From: CAVPUA01 sp963828015
GTDB taxonomy: Bacteria > Actinomycetota > Actinomycetes > Mycobacteriales > Jatrophihabitantaceae
DNA length: 64,000 bases
Reading direction: 5' to 3'
NCBI GenBank assembly: GCA_963828015.1
Contig: CAWHCD010000008.1
Coordinates: forward strand, 70,952-134,951
The notes under the pieces were generated by a model. That model was not told the origin of the DNA. It made no database searches and worked only from the letters and a program-made list of their open reading frames with translations. The position numbers were made by a program, and so were the translations under genes. Of this stretch, positions 25,927 to 36,247 are shown piece after piece (position 1 is the first letter of the stretch; every line of letters begins with the position of its first letter).

Positions 25927-26949
25927 TCAGCTCAGCGGCCGGGCCTGCTCGGGGTCGGGCGCGACCGCGACCTGCGGGCGCCGACGCCGCAGCCGGGCGC
26001 GCTGCCCACGCCCGGCGACCGGCCCGCCGCTCGCTGGTACCGCCGCGACTTCGGTGCCCGGATGGGCCGCCGCGCTGGCGGCGGCCCGGGCCACCGGACG
26101 CGAGCGCCGGGTCGTGAACGCGCTGGCCGAACGGGCCTTGGTCCGCAGCCCAAGCAGCTCCAGGCAGGTCGGCAGCAGCGCGTCGGCCGCGGCGGCGTAC
26201 CCGGCCGCCGACGGATGGAAGCGGTCCTCGCTGAACATCTCGCTGCGCTTGGCGAACAATGGCCCGAGCAGGTCGCCCAGCGACACCGTGACGCCACCGT
26301 GCTCGACCACGGCCACGGTTTGGGCCGCGGCCAGGTGCCGAGACAGCCGCCGCGCGACGTAGCGCAGGGGCTGCGCGATCGGCTTTATCGTGCCCAAGTC
26401 GGGGCAGGTGCCGACGACGACGGCCACGTCACGGGCCCGCAGCGCCGCCACGACCGCGCCCAGGTCCCGCACCGAGTCGGCCGTCTTGACCCGGTGGGTG
26501 ACGTCGTTGGCGCCGATCATGATCACCGCGAGGTCGACGTTCGGGCCGAGCAACTCCAGTTGGGCGGCCAGGTCGGCGGACACCGAGCCGACCACGGCCG
26601 TGCTGGTTACCCGTACCGGGCGGCGGGCCACGGTCGAGATGCTGATGGCCAGCCGGGCGCCGGGCGTGTCGAGTTCGCGACGCACTCCGTAGCCGGCGCC
26701 GGTGGAATCACCCATGACCGCCAGCTCGATCGGCGGGCGGCGCGTGCTCACGCCTTCGGCGGCCCAGGTCGTCCCGTTGATGGCCGGGCCCTGTTCGAGC
26801 GCGCGCGGGATCCGGCGGCGGGCCAGTTTGGTCTCGCCCACGATCAGACCGTAGAAGGCGGCACCGCTCAGCGCACCAGCGGCGCCAACCGTGGCTCCAC
26901 CGATCGCGGCCGCGGTCGCAATCTTGCGGGCGTTGCTCGCGCGGCTCAC
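25927..26949 (-). CDS. SGNH/GDSL hydrolase, membrane-anchored
   Basis: The 340-residue protein has an N-terminal hydrophobic segment (about 12-36), the catalytic-serine block VMGDSTGAGYG (Ser82), the oxyanion Asn in MIGANDVTHRV and the catalytic pair in EDRFHPSAAGY. These are the four SGNH blocks. It is probably an exported esterase or lipase acting on acyl groups. The last 80 residues are Arg/Ala/Pro-rich low complexity. It diverges from cbs, as its homologue (Rv1075c-like) does in mycobacteria. Confidence 0.85.
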   Translation of the reverse strand: MSRASNARKIATAAAIGGATVGAAGALSGAAFYGLIVGETKLARRRIPRALEQGPAINGTTWAAEGVSTRRPPIELAVMGDSTGAGYGVRRELDTPGARLAISISTVARRPVRVTSTAVVGSVSADLAAQLELLGPNVDLAVIMIGANDVTHRVKTADSVRDLGAVVAALRARDVAVVVGTCPDLGTIKPIAQPLRYVARRLSRHLAAAQTVAVVEHGGVTVSLGDLLGPLFAKRSEMFSEDRFHPSAAGYAAAADALLPTCLELLGLRTKARSASAFTTRRSRPVARAAASAAAHPGTEVAAVPASGGPVAGRGQRARLRRRRPQVAVAPDPEQARPLS

Positions 26950-27006
26950 TTACCTGCCTCCGCCTCTTAGGGATCTGCCTTCCTCAACGAGGCTAGCCTG
27001 CGCACT

Positions 27007-28377
<1,371 letters not shown>

Positions 28378-28384
28378 CTTTCGG

Positions 28385-29377
28385 CTAGCTCACCGCGAGC
28401 ACGGTCGCCGCGGCCAGTTTCTGCACCAGGCTGATGCCGCTGTCCTCGTCGCTCTGGTGCTGGGTCATGATCGCCACGGCCAGCTGCTGGCCGTTCACGG
28501 TCACCAGGCCGACGCTGTTGACTGCCCACAGACCGTCGTCGTCGTCGATCGAGAGCCAGCCGTTCTTGAGCGCGGTCGTCGTCCCGGCGTCGGCCACCGC
28601 TGAGACACCCCAGGCCTGGTCGGGGTCCACCGATCGCATCAACCCGAGGGCGTAGGCCTGCGAGGTGGCATTCAAGGCGGAGGTGCCGACCAGCTCCTTG
28701 AGCAGGGTGACCTGATCGGCTGCCGACGTGGTGGTCTCGCCCCAGTAGTCGTCGGTGCCGGCGACGGTCGAGGTCAGGCCGAAGGTCTGATTGGCCTGAG
28801 AGACCGCACCGTCGCTGCCGACGTCGTTCCACAGCCAGTCGGCCGCGTCGTTGTCGCTCTCCTCGATCATCGCGACCGCGTTGCTCTGCTCATCCGCGCT
28901 CAGCGGCGTCCCGTTCTGCTGATGCTGCAGGAGAAGCGTCTCGAGGATGTCGACCTTGACGACGCTGGCGGTCATCATGCCGCTCGTCGCGCCCCAGCTG
29001 AAGGTTGCCTTGGTGCTCAGGTTCACCACCGAGACGGAGATGGCGCCGCTCGGCTGCCCGGCGGCCAGGGTGCTCAGCGCAGTGGTGGCGCTCGCCGTGG
29101 CCGACGCGTTCTTGGCCATCTTGGCCGCTCGGGCCGCGCTCTGGGCCTGATGGGCCGGCGTCGACGCGGCGGCCGTCGAACTGGCCGCGGCGGTTCCGGC
29201 GGTCGACGAACTCGCCGCGGCGCCCGCCGAGTCCGAGGACTGGGCCGAGGCGTCGGCGTGGTTGCTGCTCAGGCCGCGACCGTAGTAGAGGGCCGCCCCG
29301 ATCGTGGCCACGGACAACACCGCGATGCTCGCGCGACGCGCGGGCGAGATCCGTCGCCGCGTCGAGTGAGTACCCAC
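28385..29377 (-). CDS. Beta-lactamase-fold serine hydrolase, exported
   Basis: The 330-residue protein has an N-terminal membrane or signal segment (about 16-32), an Ala/Ser-rich linker to about 105 and a class A beta-lactamase-like domain. The Ser-x-x-Lys motif is SVVK (Ser138, Lys141), SDN is at 174-176, and the third motif is KNG (271-273) instead of KTG. This resembles the PGAP serine hydrolase group rather than a true beta-lactamase. Substrate unknown; peptidoglycan-related or beta-lactam hydrolysis are possibilities. It is inserted between cbs and metB. Confidence 0.78.
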   Translation of the reverse strand: MGTHSTRRRISPARRASIAVLSVATIGAALYYGRGLSSNHADASAQSSDSAGAAASSSTAGTAAASSTAAASTPAHQAQSAARAAKMAKNASATASATTALSTLAAGQPSGAISVSVVNLSTKATFSWGATSGMMTASVVKVDILETLLLQHQQNGTPLSADEQSNAVAMIEESDNDAADWLWNDVGSDGAVSQANQTFGLTSTVAGTDDYWGETTTSAADQVTLLKELVGTSALNATSQAYALGLMRSVDPDQAWGVSAVADAGTTTALKNGWLSIDDDDGLWAVNSVGLVTVNGQQLAVAIMTQHQSDEDSGISLVQKLAAATVLAVS

Positions 29378-29449
29378 CGTTAATGCCTACCCAGGCAAAC
29401 TGTGCGCAAACCATGCGTGGGCCGAGTTTCGCGCCGATACGGTAGTGAC

Positions 29450-30607
29450 ATGCGTCGCGAACCGGATCCGCCCGTGGGTTTCAACACCGCCGCGATACAT
29501 GCGGGCCAGGAGCCGGATCCGCTTACCGGTTCGGTGGTGGTGCCGATCTATGCGACGTCGACGTACAAGCAGGACGGCGTCGGCGGACTGCGCGGCGGAT
29601 ACGAGTACAGCCGCAGCGCGAACCCCACTCGTACGGCCTTGGAGTCGGCGCTGGCCACCCTGGAGGGCGGCGCCCGCGGGCTCGCCTTCGCCAGTGGGCT
29701 GGCCGCCGAGGACACCCTCTTGCGCACGGTCTGCCGGCCCGGTGATCACGTGATCCTGCCCGGGGACGCCTACGGCGGCACATTTCGGCTCATCGCTCGC
29801 GTGTTCGCCGAGTGGGGCGTGACCTACACCCCGGTGCCGCTCGCGGACCTGGCCGCGGTGCGCGCCGCGATCCGCCCCACCACCCGCGTCATCTGGTGCG
29901 AGACGCCCACCAACCCGATGCTGGGCATCGCCGACATTGCCGCGCTGGCCGAGATCGCCCGGTCGGCGCCGGCCCTGCTGGTGGTCGACAACACGTTCGC
30001 CTCGCCCTACCTGCAACAGCCACTGGCTCTGGGCGCCGACGTAGTGGTGCACTCAACGACGAAGTACCTCGGCGGGCACTCCGACGTCATCGGCGGTGCC
30101 CTGGTGAGCGCCGAGACCGAGCTGGGGGAGCGTCTGGCCTTTCACCAGAACGCGATGGGCGCGATCGCCGGCCCGTTCGACTCGTGGCTGGTGCTGCGGG
30201 GCATCAAGACGCTCGGCGTGCGGATGGACCGCCATTGCGCCAACGCCGAACGCATCGTGGACTTCCTGAGTGGCCACCCCGCCGTCGCCCGGGTTCTGTA
30301 TCCGGGGCGGCCCGAGCACCCCGGCCACGACATCGCCGCGCGCCAGATGCGGGCGTTCGGCGGCATGATCTCCTTTACCTTGCGTGGGGGCGCCGATGCC
30401 GCGCTCAAGGTCTGCGAGCTGGCCCAGCTGTTCACCCTGGGCGAGTCGTTGGGTGGGGTCGAGTCGCTGATCGAGCACCCGGCCCGCATGACGCACGCGA
30501 GCGTGAGCGGATCACCCCTCGAGGTGCCCGATGACCTGGTACGGCTCTCCGTCGGCATCGAGGACGTCGAGGATCTGATCGCGGACCTGGCGCAGGCGCT
30601 GGCCTGA
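29450..30607 (+). CDS. metB: Cystathionine gamma-synthase
   Basis: The 385-residue Cys/Met-metabolism PLP enzyme has the cofactor lysine in HSTTKYLGGHSDV (Lys205), the PLP phosphate motif ASGLAAED and NTFASPYLQQP. The C-terminal LGESLGGVESLIEHPARMTHAS is diagnostic of the family. It converts O-acyl-homoserine and cysteine to cystathionine; a gamma-lyase activity is also possible for this group. The ATG at 29450 gives the family N-terminus; an upstream start at 29402 has no support. The stop overlaps the next ATG (ATGA). Confidence 0.9.
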   Translation: MRREPDPPVGFNTAAIHAGQEPDPLTGSVVVPIYATSTYKQDGVGGLRGGYEYSRSANPTRTALESALATLEGGARGLAFASGLAAEDTLLRTVCRPGDHVILPGDAYGGTFRLIARVFAEWGVTYTPVPLADLAAVRAAIRPTTRVIWCETPTNPMLGIADIAALAEIARSAPALLVVDNTFASPYLQQPLALGADVVVHSTTKYLGGHSDVIGGALVSAETELGERLAFHQNAMGAIAGPFDSWLVLRGIKTLGVRMDRHCANAERIVDFLSGHPAVARVLYPGRPEHPGHDIAARQMRAFGGMISFTLRGGADAALKVCELAQLFTLGESLGGVESLIEHPARMTHASVSGSPLEVPDDLVRLSVGIEDVEDLIADLAQALA

Positions 30608-31782
30608 TGAATTGCCGCGCCAGCGTCATCTGGGACGACGGGTATCTGGCCTACGACTTCGGCGACCATCCGCTCAACCCCATTCGGCTCGAGCTGACTA
30701 TGATGCTGGCCCGCTCGCTCGGCGTACTCGATCACGTCAACGTGCTGGCGCCCTTGCCCGCGTCCGAGCTGGAGCTGCGGCAGATCCACGGCGCGGGCTA
30801 TCTCGAGGCGGTGCGGACAGCCAGTACGGACCTGTCCTTCTCCGGGTTCGGATTGGGTACGTCCGATGACCCCGTCTTCCTGGGCATGTACGACGCCTCG
30901 GCCTTGATCGCCGGCGGCTCGCAGCTGGCCGCCCGTGAGGTGTGGTCAGGAGCGGCCGAACATGCGGTGAACATCGCCGGCGGCCTGCACCATGCGATGC
31001 GCGACTACGCCTCGGGCTTCTGCGTCTTCAACGACGTCGTGCTGGCCATCCGCACCCTGCTCGACGCCGGGGCGGGGCGGGTCGCCTACGTCGATGTCGA
31101 CGTGCACCACGGCGACGGGGTGCAGGCGGCCTTCTACGACGACCCGCGCGTGCTGACCATCAGCCTGCATCAGGACCCGCGGACGCTGTTTCCGGGCACC
31201 GGGGGGCCCGAGGAGACTGGCGTCGGTGCCGCCGTGGGCACGTCGATCAACGTCGCGCTGCCGCCGGGCACCGACGACCGCGGCTGGTTGCGGGCCTTCC
31301 GGGCCGTGGTTGCTCCGGCCGTGCGGGCCTTCGCGCCCGACGTGCTGGTCACCCAGTGCGGCTGCGATACCCATCATGAAGATCCGTTGGCCAGCCTGCA
31401 GCTCTCGGTCGACGGGCAACGGGCGGCGATTGCTGAGCTGCATCGTCTGGCCCACGAGCAGGCCGGCGGACGGTGGGTGGCCTTCGGCGGTGGTGGCTAC
31501 GGAGTCCTGCGCTGCGTCCCTCGCACCTGGACCCACCTGCTGGCCGAGGCCTCCGGACGCCCGGTCGAGCTCTCCCGCGCCGTGCCGGCGCAGTGGACGC
31601 GGGAGTTGCGCGAGCGCGGGGTGCGGGGCGAGCTGCCGGAGTTGATGGGGGAGGGCGCGGACTTGGCCGGGATCCACGCCTGGGCGCCGGGGAATGACAG
31701 CGGCGTTGACCACGCCATTACGGCCACCCGGCGAGCCAGCTTCCCGTTGCTCGGCCTGGATCCCGACGACCCGGACACCTGA
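30607..31782 (+). CDS. Histone deacetylase family protein (AcuC-like)
   Basis: The 391-residue protein has the HDAC active-site blocks: NIAGGLHHAM, GRVAYVDVDVHHGDGVQ (zinc Asp and His), and ISLHQDPRTLFPGTG. Further on it has QCGCDTHHEDPLASLQLS (second zinc Asp) and AFGGGGYG with the catalytic-side Tyr. AcuC-type enzymes deacetylate acetyl-CoA synthetase or polyamine substrates in bacteria. The ATGA overlap with metB shows co-translation, but I see no metabolic link between the two. Confidence 0.87.
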   Translation: MNCRASVIWDDGYLAYDFGDHPLNPIRLELTMMLARSLGVLDHVNVLAPLPASELELRQIHGAGYLEAVRTASTDLSFSGFGLGTSDDPVFLGMYDASALIAGGSQLAAREVWSGAAEHAVNIAGGLHHAMRDYASGFCVFNDVVLAIRTLLDAGAGRVAYVDVDVHHGDGVQAAFYDDPRVLTISLHQDPRTLFPGTGGPEETGVGAAVGTSINVALPPGTDDRGWLRAFRAVVAPAVRAFAPDVLVTQCGCDTHHEDPLASLQLSVDGQRAAIAELHRLAHEQAGGRWVAFGGGGYGVLRCVPRTWTHLLAEASGRPVELSRAVPAQWTRELRERGVRGELPELMGEGADLAGIHAWAPGNDSGVDHAITATRRASFPLLGLDPDDPDT

Positions 31783-31807
31783 GCCGGCCCGCGCCGAACC
31801 GCGGGGT

Positions 31808-33760
31808 TCAGCTGGCGCGGCGGGAGCGACCGGTGCGGCGGTTCAGGTAGTCGGCCACCACGAACTGGCCCAGGGCCCCGCGCTTGGGCGTGAACATCCG
31901 CCCGCCGTTGCGCCGGGTGAGCTCCTGCATGAACCGAACCAGTCGGGGCTCGTCGTCGAGCATGAAGACGTTGATCGTCGCGCCCTGGCGGGTGCAGCGT
32001 TCGACCTCGGCCAAGGTGGCGGCCAAGGTCTCCGGGGACGGCGGCCAGGCGAAGTCGGCGATGCCGTCGCGGGCCAGGTGCGCGGTCGGTTCACCGTCGG
32101 TGATGACCAGGATCACCGGCTCGCAGTTGCGGTACTTCTGCAGGTGTCGGCGCGCCAGCATCAGCCCGTGCTGCAGGTTGGTGCCCTGCACGCGCGTCCA
32201 GCTGTGCTCGATCAGCTCGCGCGGCTCGACGACCTGGGCGTAGTCGCTGAACCCGATGATCTGAATGTGGTCCTGCGGGTACTTGCTGGTGACCAGCGCG
32301 TGCAGGGCCATCGCGGTCGTCTTGGCCTCGCCCCACGTGCCGCGCAGCTCCATCGAGTAGGACATGTCCACGAGAAGGGCGATCGCGGCCGAGCTGCGAC
32401 GCTCGGTCTCGGTCACTTCGAAGTCATCCGGACGTAGTCGCACCGGGCCGGGTCCGTTGCGCAGCACCGAGTTGCGAATCGACCGCACCACGTCCAGTGG
32501 CTGCTCGTCGCCGAACTCCCACGCCCGGCTGGCTCCGGTGATCTCCCCGGCCGCGCCGGCGTTGCGCACGTCGTGCCCGCCGCGTCCCTTGGCCGCCAGC
32601 TGCGCGAACACCCGGCGCAACGCGGTGCCACCGAGCCGGCGCAAGGCGCGTGGGGTCAGTTGCAGCCCGTCGCCGCCCTTCTCGAGGAAGCCCTGCCGCT
32701 GCAGCTCGCGCTCGATCTGGCGCAACCGATTGAGGTCGTCGACCGCGGGCTGGCCCAGTGCGCGTTGGACGAGTTCCTCGTCGATGTCGTCCAGACTGGC
32801 GCCCGGATAGTCCTGCAGGGCCAGCTCGGCCAGCTCGTCGAGATCGCCCAGCTCGGCCAGGGCTCCCGTCGCGTCCGCGTAGCCGGATGGCTCCTCGCCC
32901 TGCATCCGTTCGCGCCCGCGCCAGTTCAGTTCGGGCCGGGCCGAGCGCAGGTTCTGCTGTAGCCGGGCCATCTCATCGGCCAGGTCGGCGTCCTGCATGG
33001 CCTGCTGCATGAGGTCGGCCAGTTCGGCCCGCTGCTCAGGTGTCAGGGAGTTCATCAGCCGTTGGGCGGCGGCTGCCTGCCGGGCCAGGGCGTCGACGAG
33101 TTCGGCCAGGTTGGCCGGGTTCTCGGGGAACATGTCCCCGTACTGCTGCATGAAGTTCGCGAAGTCCTCATCGGTGTGCTCGCCGCGGGCATCGGCGTCG
33201 AGCATGTCGTTGAGCGCGCGCATCATGTCGCGCACGCGTTTGAGCTGCTCGGGGTCGGGATTCTGCAGCGCGTTGCGCATGCCGTTGAACTGCGCGTCCA
33301 GCACCTCTTCGCGCAGCAGCTGCTTGATCTGCTCATAGGTCGCGCGCGCCTCGTCGGAACGCCAGTCGTAGTCGGCCAGTTCCTGCACGGCCCGTGCGGT
33401 GTCGCGCGGCAGGGCGTCGAGTTCGGCCTCGGCCAGGCGGGCCGAGTCGTCCGGATCGGGGAACAGCGCGGCCCGCTCGGTCTCGAGGGCCTGCTCGAGC
33501 AGTTCGCGGGTCTGGTCCAGAACGCGGTCGACGCTGTTCTCCCGGCGCAGTCGATTGGCCCGTTCGCGGGCCTTGCGGCGCAGCGCCTCGAGTCCGTCGC
33601 GACCGTCGGTGCCCTGGCGCAGCAGCCGGTTCAGCGCCGTGCGCGGGTCATCGCCGTTCAGGACGTCATCGCCGATCTCGTCGAGTGCCCGCCGGATGTC
33701 GTACGGCGCTTCGAGTGGGTCGGCGCCCCCGTGCCAGGCCCCGAATCGGTTGAGGGCCAC
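31808..33760 (-). CDS. VWA domain protein, partner of MoxR-like ATPase
   Basis: The 650-residue protein has a long charged alpha-helical N-terminal region, then a von Willebrand A domain with the MIDAS motif DMSYS (Asp465, Ser467, Ser469), GTNLQHGL and ITDGEP. It resembles the VWA component of CoxE/BchD-type AAA-VWA pairs, which act as metal-insertion or protein-remodelling machines. GTG at 33760 is chosen because it starts two bases after the stop of the AAA gene. A longer open frame up to 34924 only mirrors that gene. Similar pairs (Rv0958-Rv0959) exist in mycobacteria. Confidence 0.85.
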   Translation of the reverse strand: MALNRFGAWHGGADPLEAPYDIRRALDEIGDDVLNGDDPRTALNRLLRQGTDGRDGLEALRRKARERANRLRRENSVDRVLDQTRELLEQALETERAALFPDPDDSARLAEAELDALPRDTARAVQELADYDWRSDEARATYEQIKQLLREEVLDAQFNGMRNALQNPDPEQLKRVRDMMRALNDMLDADARGEHTDEDFANFMQQYGDMFPENPANLAELVDALARQAAAAQRLMNSLTPEQRAELADLMQQAMQDADLADEMARLQQNLRSARPELNWRGRERMQGEEPSGYADATGALAELGDLDELAELALQDYPGASLDDIDEELVQRALGQPAVDDLNRLRQIERELQRQGFLEKGGDGLQLTPRALRRLGGTALRRVFAQLAAKGRGGHDVRNAGAAGEITGASRAWEFGDEQPLDVVRSIRNSVLRNGPGPVRLRPDDFEVTETERRSSAAIALLVDMSYSMELRGTWGEAKTTAMALHALVTSKYPQDHIQIIGFSDYAQVVEPRELIEHSWTRVQGTNLQHGLMLARRHLQKYRNCEPVILVITDGEPTAHLARDGIADFAWPPSPETLAATLAEVERCTRQGATINVFMLDDEPRLVRFMQELTRRNGGRMFTPKRGALGQFVVADYLNRRTGRSRRAS

Positions 33761-33762
33761 GA

Positions 33763-35193
33763 TCAGGCTCCGTAGACGGTGCGCGAGCCGTCGCTGTCCT
33801 TGGCCAGTCGCTTGTTCAGATACAGGCCCTCGAGCGCGAACTCGACCGCGGCGGCGGCGATACCGACTGCCGCCGGGCCCTCGCCGAGGCCGTCGGGTTC
33901 GAGCCGTTCGAGCAGAGTCGAGAGCCCCGGGACGGTCCCGAGCTGTTCGAGCAGGGCATCGGCGGAGACGGTGTCGCCGGTGGAGACGGTGAGCCCCTCG
34001 TCGAACTTGGCCTGCAATGGGCGCAGGTCCAGCCCGGCCAACCGGGCCCGGTAGGTCTCGGCGATCGAGCGGCGCAGCAGGTGTTCGAGCACCTCGAACT
34101 CGCGGCCCTCGTCGGCGTCGTCGAACTCGACCTTCCCGCGCGAGGCCGGAATGATCGAGGGCAGGTCCGAAACCCGCGCGACGGCCGCGGGCTCGCCCTC
34201 GATCGCGGCCCGCCGCACGGCGGAGGCGGCGACGGTCTCGACCGCGGCGATCGCGAAGCGGGCCGAGACGCCCGAGCGCTGATCGACCTGCGGCGCGTCG
34301 CGCACCGAGCGGGCGAAGCGGGCGATGACCTCGAGGATGTGCTGCGGGATCACCGGGGCACCGTGCTCGGCGTCGTCCCACACCACCGCGGCCTCCTGGG
34401 CGACCAGGACCAGCTCGTCGTGCAGTTGCAGCGGGTAGTGCGTGCGCACCTCGGCCCCGAACCGGTCCTTGAGCGGGGTGATGATCCGCCCGCGGTTGGT
34501 GTAGTCCTCGGGGTTGGCGCTGGCGACGAGTAGCAGATCCAGCGGCAGCCGCAGCTGGTAGCCGCGGACCTGGATGTCGCGCTCCTCCAGCACGTTCAGC
34601 AGCGCCACCTGGATGCGTTCGGCCAGGTCGGGCAGCTCGTTGACGGCGAAGATGCCGCGGTTGGTGCGCGGCACCAGGCCGAAGTGGACGGTCTCGGGAT
34701 CGCCCAGCGTGCGGCCCTCGGCGATCTTGATCGGGTCGACGTCGCCGATCAGGTCGCCCACCGAGGTGTCCGGAGTGGCCAGCTTCTCGCCGTAGCGCTC
34801 GCTGCGGTGCTTCCAGTCCACCGGAAGGCCATCGCCCAGCTCGTCGATCAAGCGGGCCGAGGCGGCGGTGATCGGGGCCAGCGGGTGCTCGTTGAGCTCG
34901 GAGCCGGCGATGACCGGCGTCCACTCATCGAGCAGCCCGACCAGGGTGCGGATCAGGCGGGTCTTGCCCTGGCCGCGCTCGCCCAGGAGCACGATGTCGT
35001 GCCCGGCCAGCAGCGCACGCTCGATCTCGGGCACCACGGTGTCCTGGAAGCCCACGATGCCCGGCAGCGACGGCTCACCGGCGGCCAGCCGCTTGAGCAG
35101 GTTGGCCCGAATCTCGGCCTTCACGCTTCGGTAGGGGTGGCCCTCGGCACGCAGGGCGCCGAGTGTGGTGGGGGCGGGGCGCGTAGAAGTCAC
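33763..35193 (-). CDS. MoxR/ChlI-like AAA+ ATPase
   Basis: The 476-residue AAA+ protein has Walker A GERGQGKT at 71-78, a Walker B-like segment IFAVNELPDL (Asn where Asp is usual, as I recall for this subgroup), NVLEERDIQVRG, sensor 1 LLVASANPEDYTNRG and the arginine-finger region PLKDRFGAEVRTHYP. It is annotated as magnesium chelatase subunit I-like in many genomes, but no chlorophyll or cobalamin genes are present here, so it is better seen as MoxR-like. The GTG at 35193 gives the family start; the frame continues open to 35526 without homology. Confidence 0.87.
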   Translation of the reverse strand: MTSTRPAPTTLGALRAEGHPYRSVKAEIRANLLKRLAAGEPSLPGIVGFQDTVVPEIERALLAGHDIVLLGERGQGKTRLIRTLVGLLDEWTPVIAGSELNEHPLAPITAASARLIDELGDGLPVDWKHRSERYGEKLATPDTSVGDLIGDVDPIKIAEGRTLGDPETVHFGLVPRTNRGIFAVNELPDLAERIQVALLNVLEERDIQVRGYQLRLPLDLLLVASANPEDYTNRGRIITPLKDRFGAEVRTHYPLQLHDELVLVAQEAAVVWDDAEHGAPVIPQHILEVIARFARSVRDAPQVDQRSGVSARFAIAAVETVAASAVRRAAIEGEPAAVARVSDLPSIIPASRGKVEFDDADEGREFEVLEHLLRRSIAETYRARLAGLDLRPLQAKFDEGLTVSTGDTVSADALLEQLGTVPGLSTLLERLEPDGLGEGPAAVGIAAAAVEFALEGLYLNKRLAKDSDGSRTVYGA

Positions 35194-35268
35194 CCGTTCG
35201 ACGCTACGTCCTGACGGCGTCGGCTGCCACCGTCTCGCTACGCGCGAAATCCTGTCGGACTCCCCGGA

Positions 35269-35274
35269 TATGGT
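35269..35274 (+). promoter_or_regulatory. Candidate -10 element of the ABC transporter operon
   Basis: TATGGT ends eight bases before the GTG at 35282. The alternative ATG start at 35270 lies inside this box. This favours a leaderless message beginning at the GTG, though no clear -35 hexamer is seen. Confidence 0.3.
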
Positions 35275-35281
35275 CGGTGGC

Positions 35282-36247
35282 GTGCCGAATGCCGTCGTCG
35301 TCGAATCCCTGGTCAAGACGTTCGGGACTACCAAGGCCCTGGACGGGCTGAGTTTCGAGGTACCCCAAGGGGCGGTGCTGGGCCTGCTCGGCCCCAACGG
35401 CGCCGGCAAAACGACGGTTGTGCGGGTGTTGTCGACCCTGCTGCAGGCCGACTCCGGGCGGGCCTTCGTGGCCGGAATCGACGTCGCTCGACACCCCGGC
35501 CAGGTGCGAGCCCGGATCGGGCTCACCGGCCAGTTCGCCGCGGTGGATGACTACCTGACCGGTCGCGAGAACTTGATCCTGTTCGGTCGCCTCTACCACC
35601 TCGGCCGGGGCGAGGCCCAGCGTCGGGCCGACGAGCTGCTCGAACGCTTCGACCTCACGGCCGCGGCGGGACGCATCGCCAAGACCTACTCCGGCGGCAT
35701 GCGCCGGCGCCTGGACATCGCCTCGTCCCTGATCGCCCGTCCCGACGTGATGTTCCTCGACGAACCGACCACCGGGCTCGATCCGCGCAGTCGCCTCGGC
35801 ATGTGGTCGGTGATCGAGGACCTGGTTCGCGACGGCACCACGATCCTGCTGACCACCCAGTATCTCGAGGAGGCTGACCAGCTGGCCTCCTCGATCGCGG
35901 TCATCGACGCCGGCCGGGTCATCGCCGAGGGCACCGCCGATGAGCTCAAGGCCCAGGTCGGCGGCGCCCACATCGAGTTGATCGTTGACTCCGAGACGCA
36001 GCTGAGCGCCGCGGCCGACGTGCTGGGCCGTATCGGCGAGGGGGCGGTGGCCGTGGATCGCGCTGATCGGCGGGTGGCCGTTCCCGTGGCCGGCGGGGCG
36101 AGCATGCTGGCCGAAGTAGTGCGCGACCTCGACGCCGTGGGCGTGGGCATCACCGACCTGGCCGTGCGCCGACCAACGCTGGACGACGTCTTCCTCAAAC
36201 TCACCGGTCACGTCGCCGAGGAGAAGGCCGAGGTGGAGGCGTCATGA
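35282..36247 (+). CDS. ABC transporter ATP-binding protein (DrrA-like)
   Basis: The 321-residue ATPase has Walker A GPNGAGKTT (37-45), signature YSGGMRRRLDIASSL, Walker B MFLDEPTTGLDP, and a C-terminal extension ending LAVRRPTLDDVFLKLTGH, the DrrA-type regulatory domain. These transporters export drugs, antibiotics or lipids. The next gene encodes the membrane partner and overlaps by four bases (ATGA). The start is GTG at 35282 (VPNAVVVESL), with ATG at 35270 as alternative. Confidence 0.92.
   Translation: MPNAVVVESLVKTFGTTKALDGLSFEVPQGAVLGLLGPNGAGKTTVVRVLSTLLQADSGRAFVAGIDVARHPGQVRARIGLTGQFAAVDDYLTGRENLILFGRLYHLGRGEAQRRADELLERFDLTAAAGRIAKTYSGGMRRRLDIASSLIARPDVMFLDEPTTGLDPRSRLGMWSVIEDLVRDGTTILLTTQYLEEADQLASSIAVIDAGRVIAEGTADELKAQVGGAHIELIVDSETQLSAAADVLGRIGEGAVAVDRADRRVAVPVAGGASMLAEVVRDLDAVGVGITDLAVRRPTLDDVFLKLTGHVAEEKAEVEAS

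Noticed and set aside
33890..33920. tRNA-like T-arm string GGTTCGAGCC
   Set aside because: No cloverleaf around it; lies in the AAA gene coding sequence.
31808..34924. Single 1038-codon frame covering the VWA gene and part of the AAA gene
   Set aside because: The first 388 codons mirror the AAA gene in another frame; the VWA gene starts at the GTG at 33760, two bases after the AAA stop.
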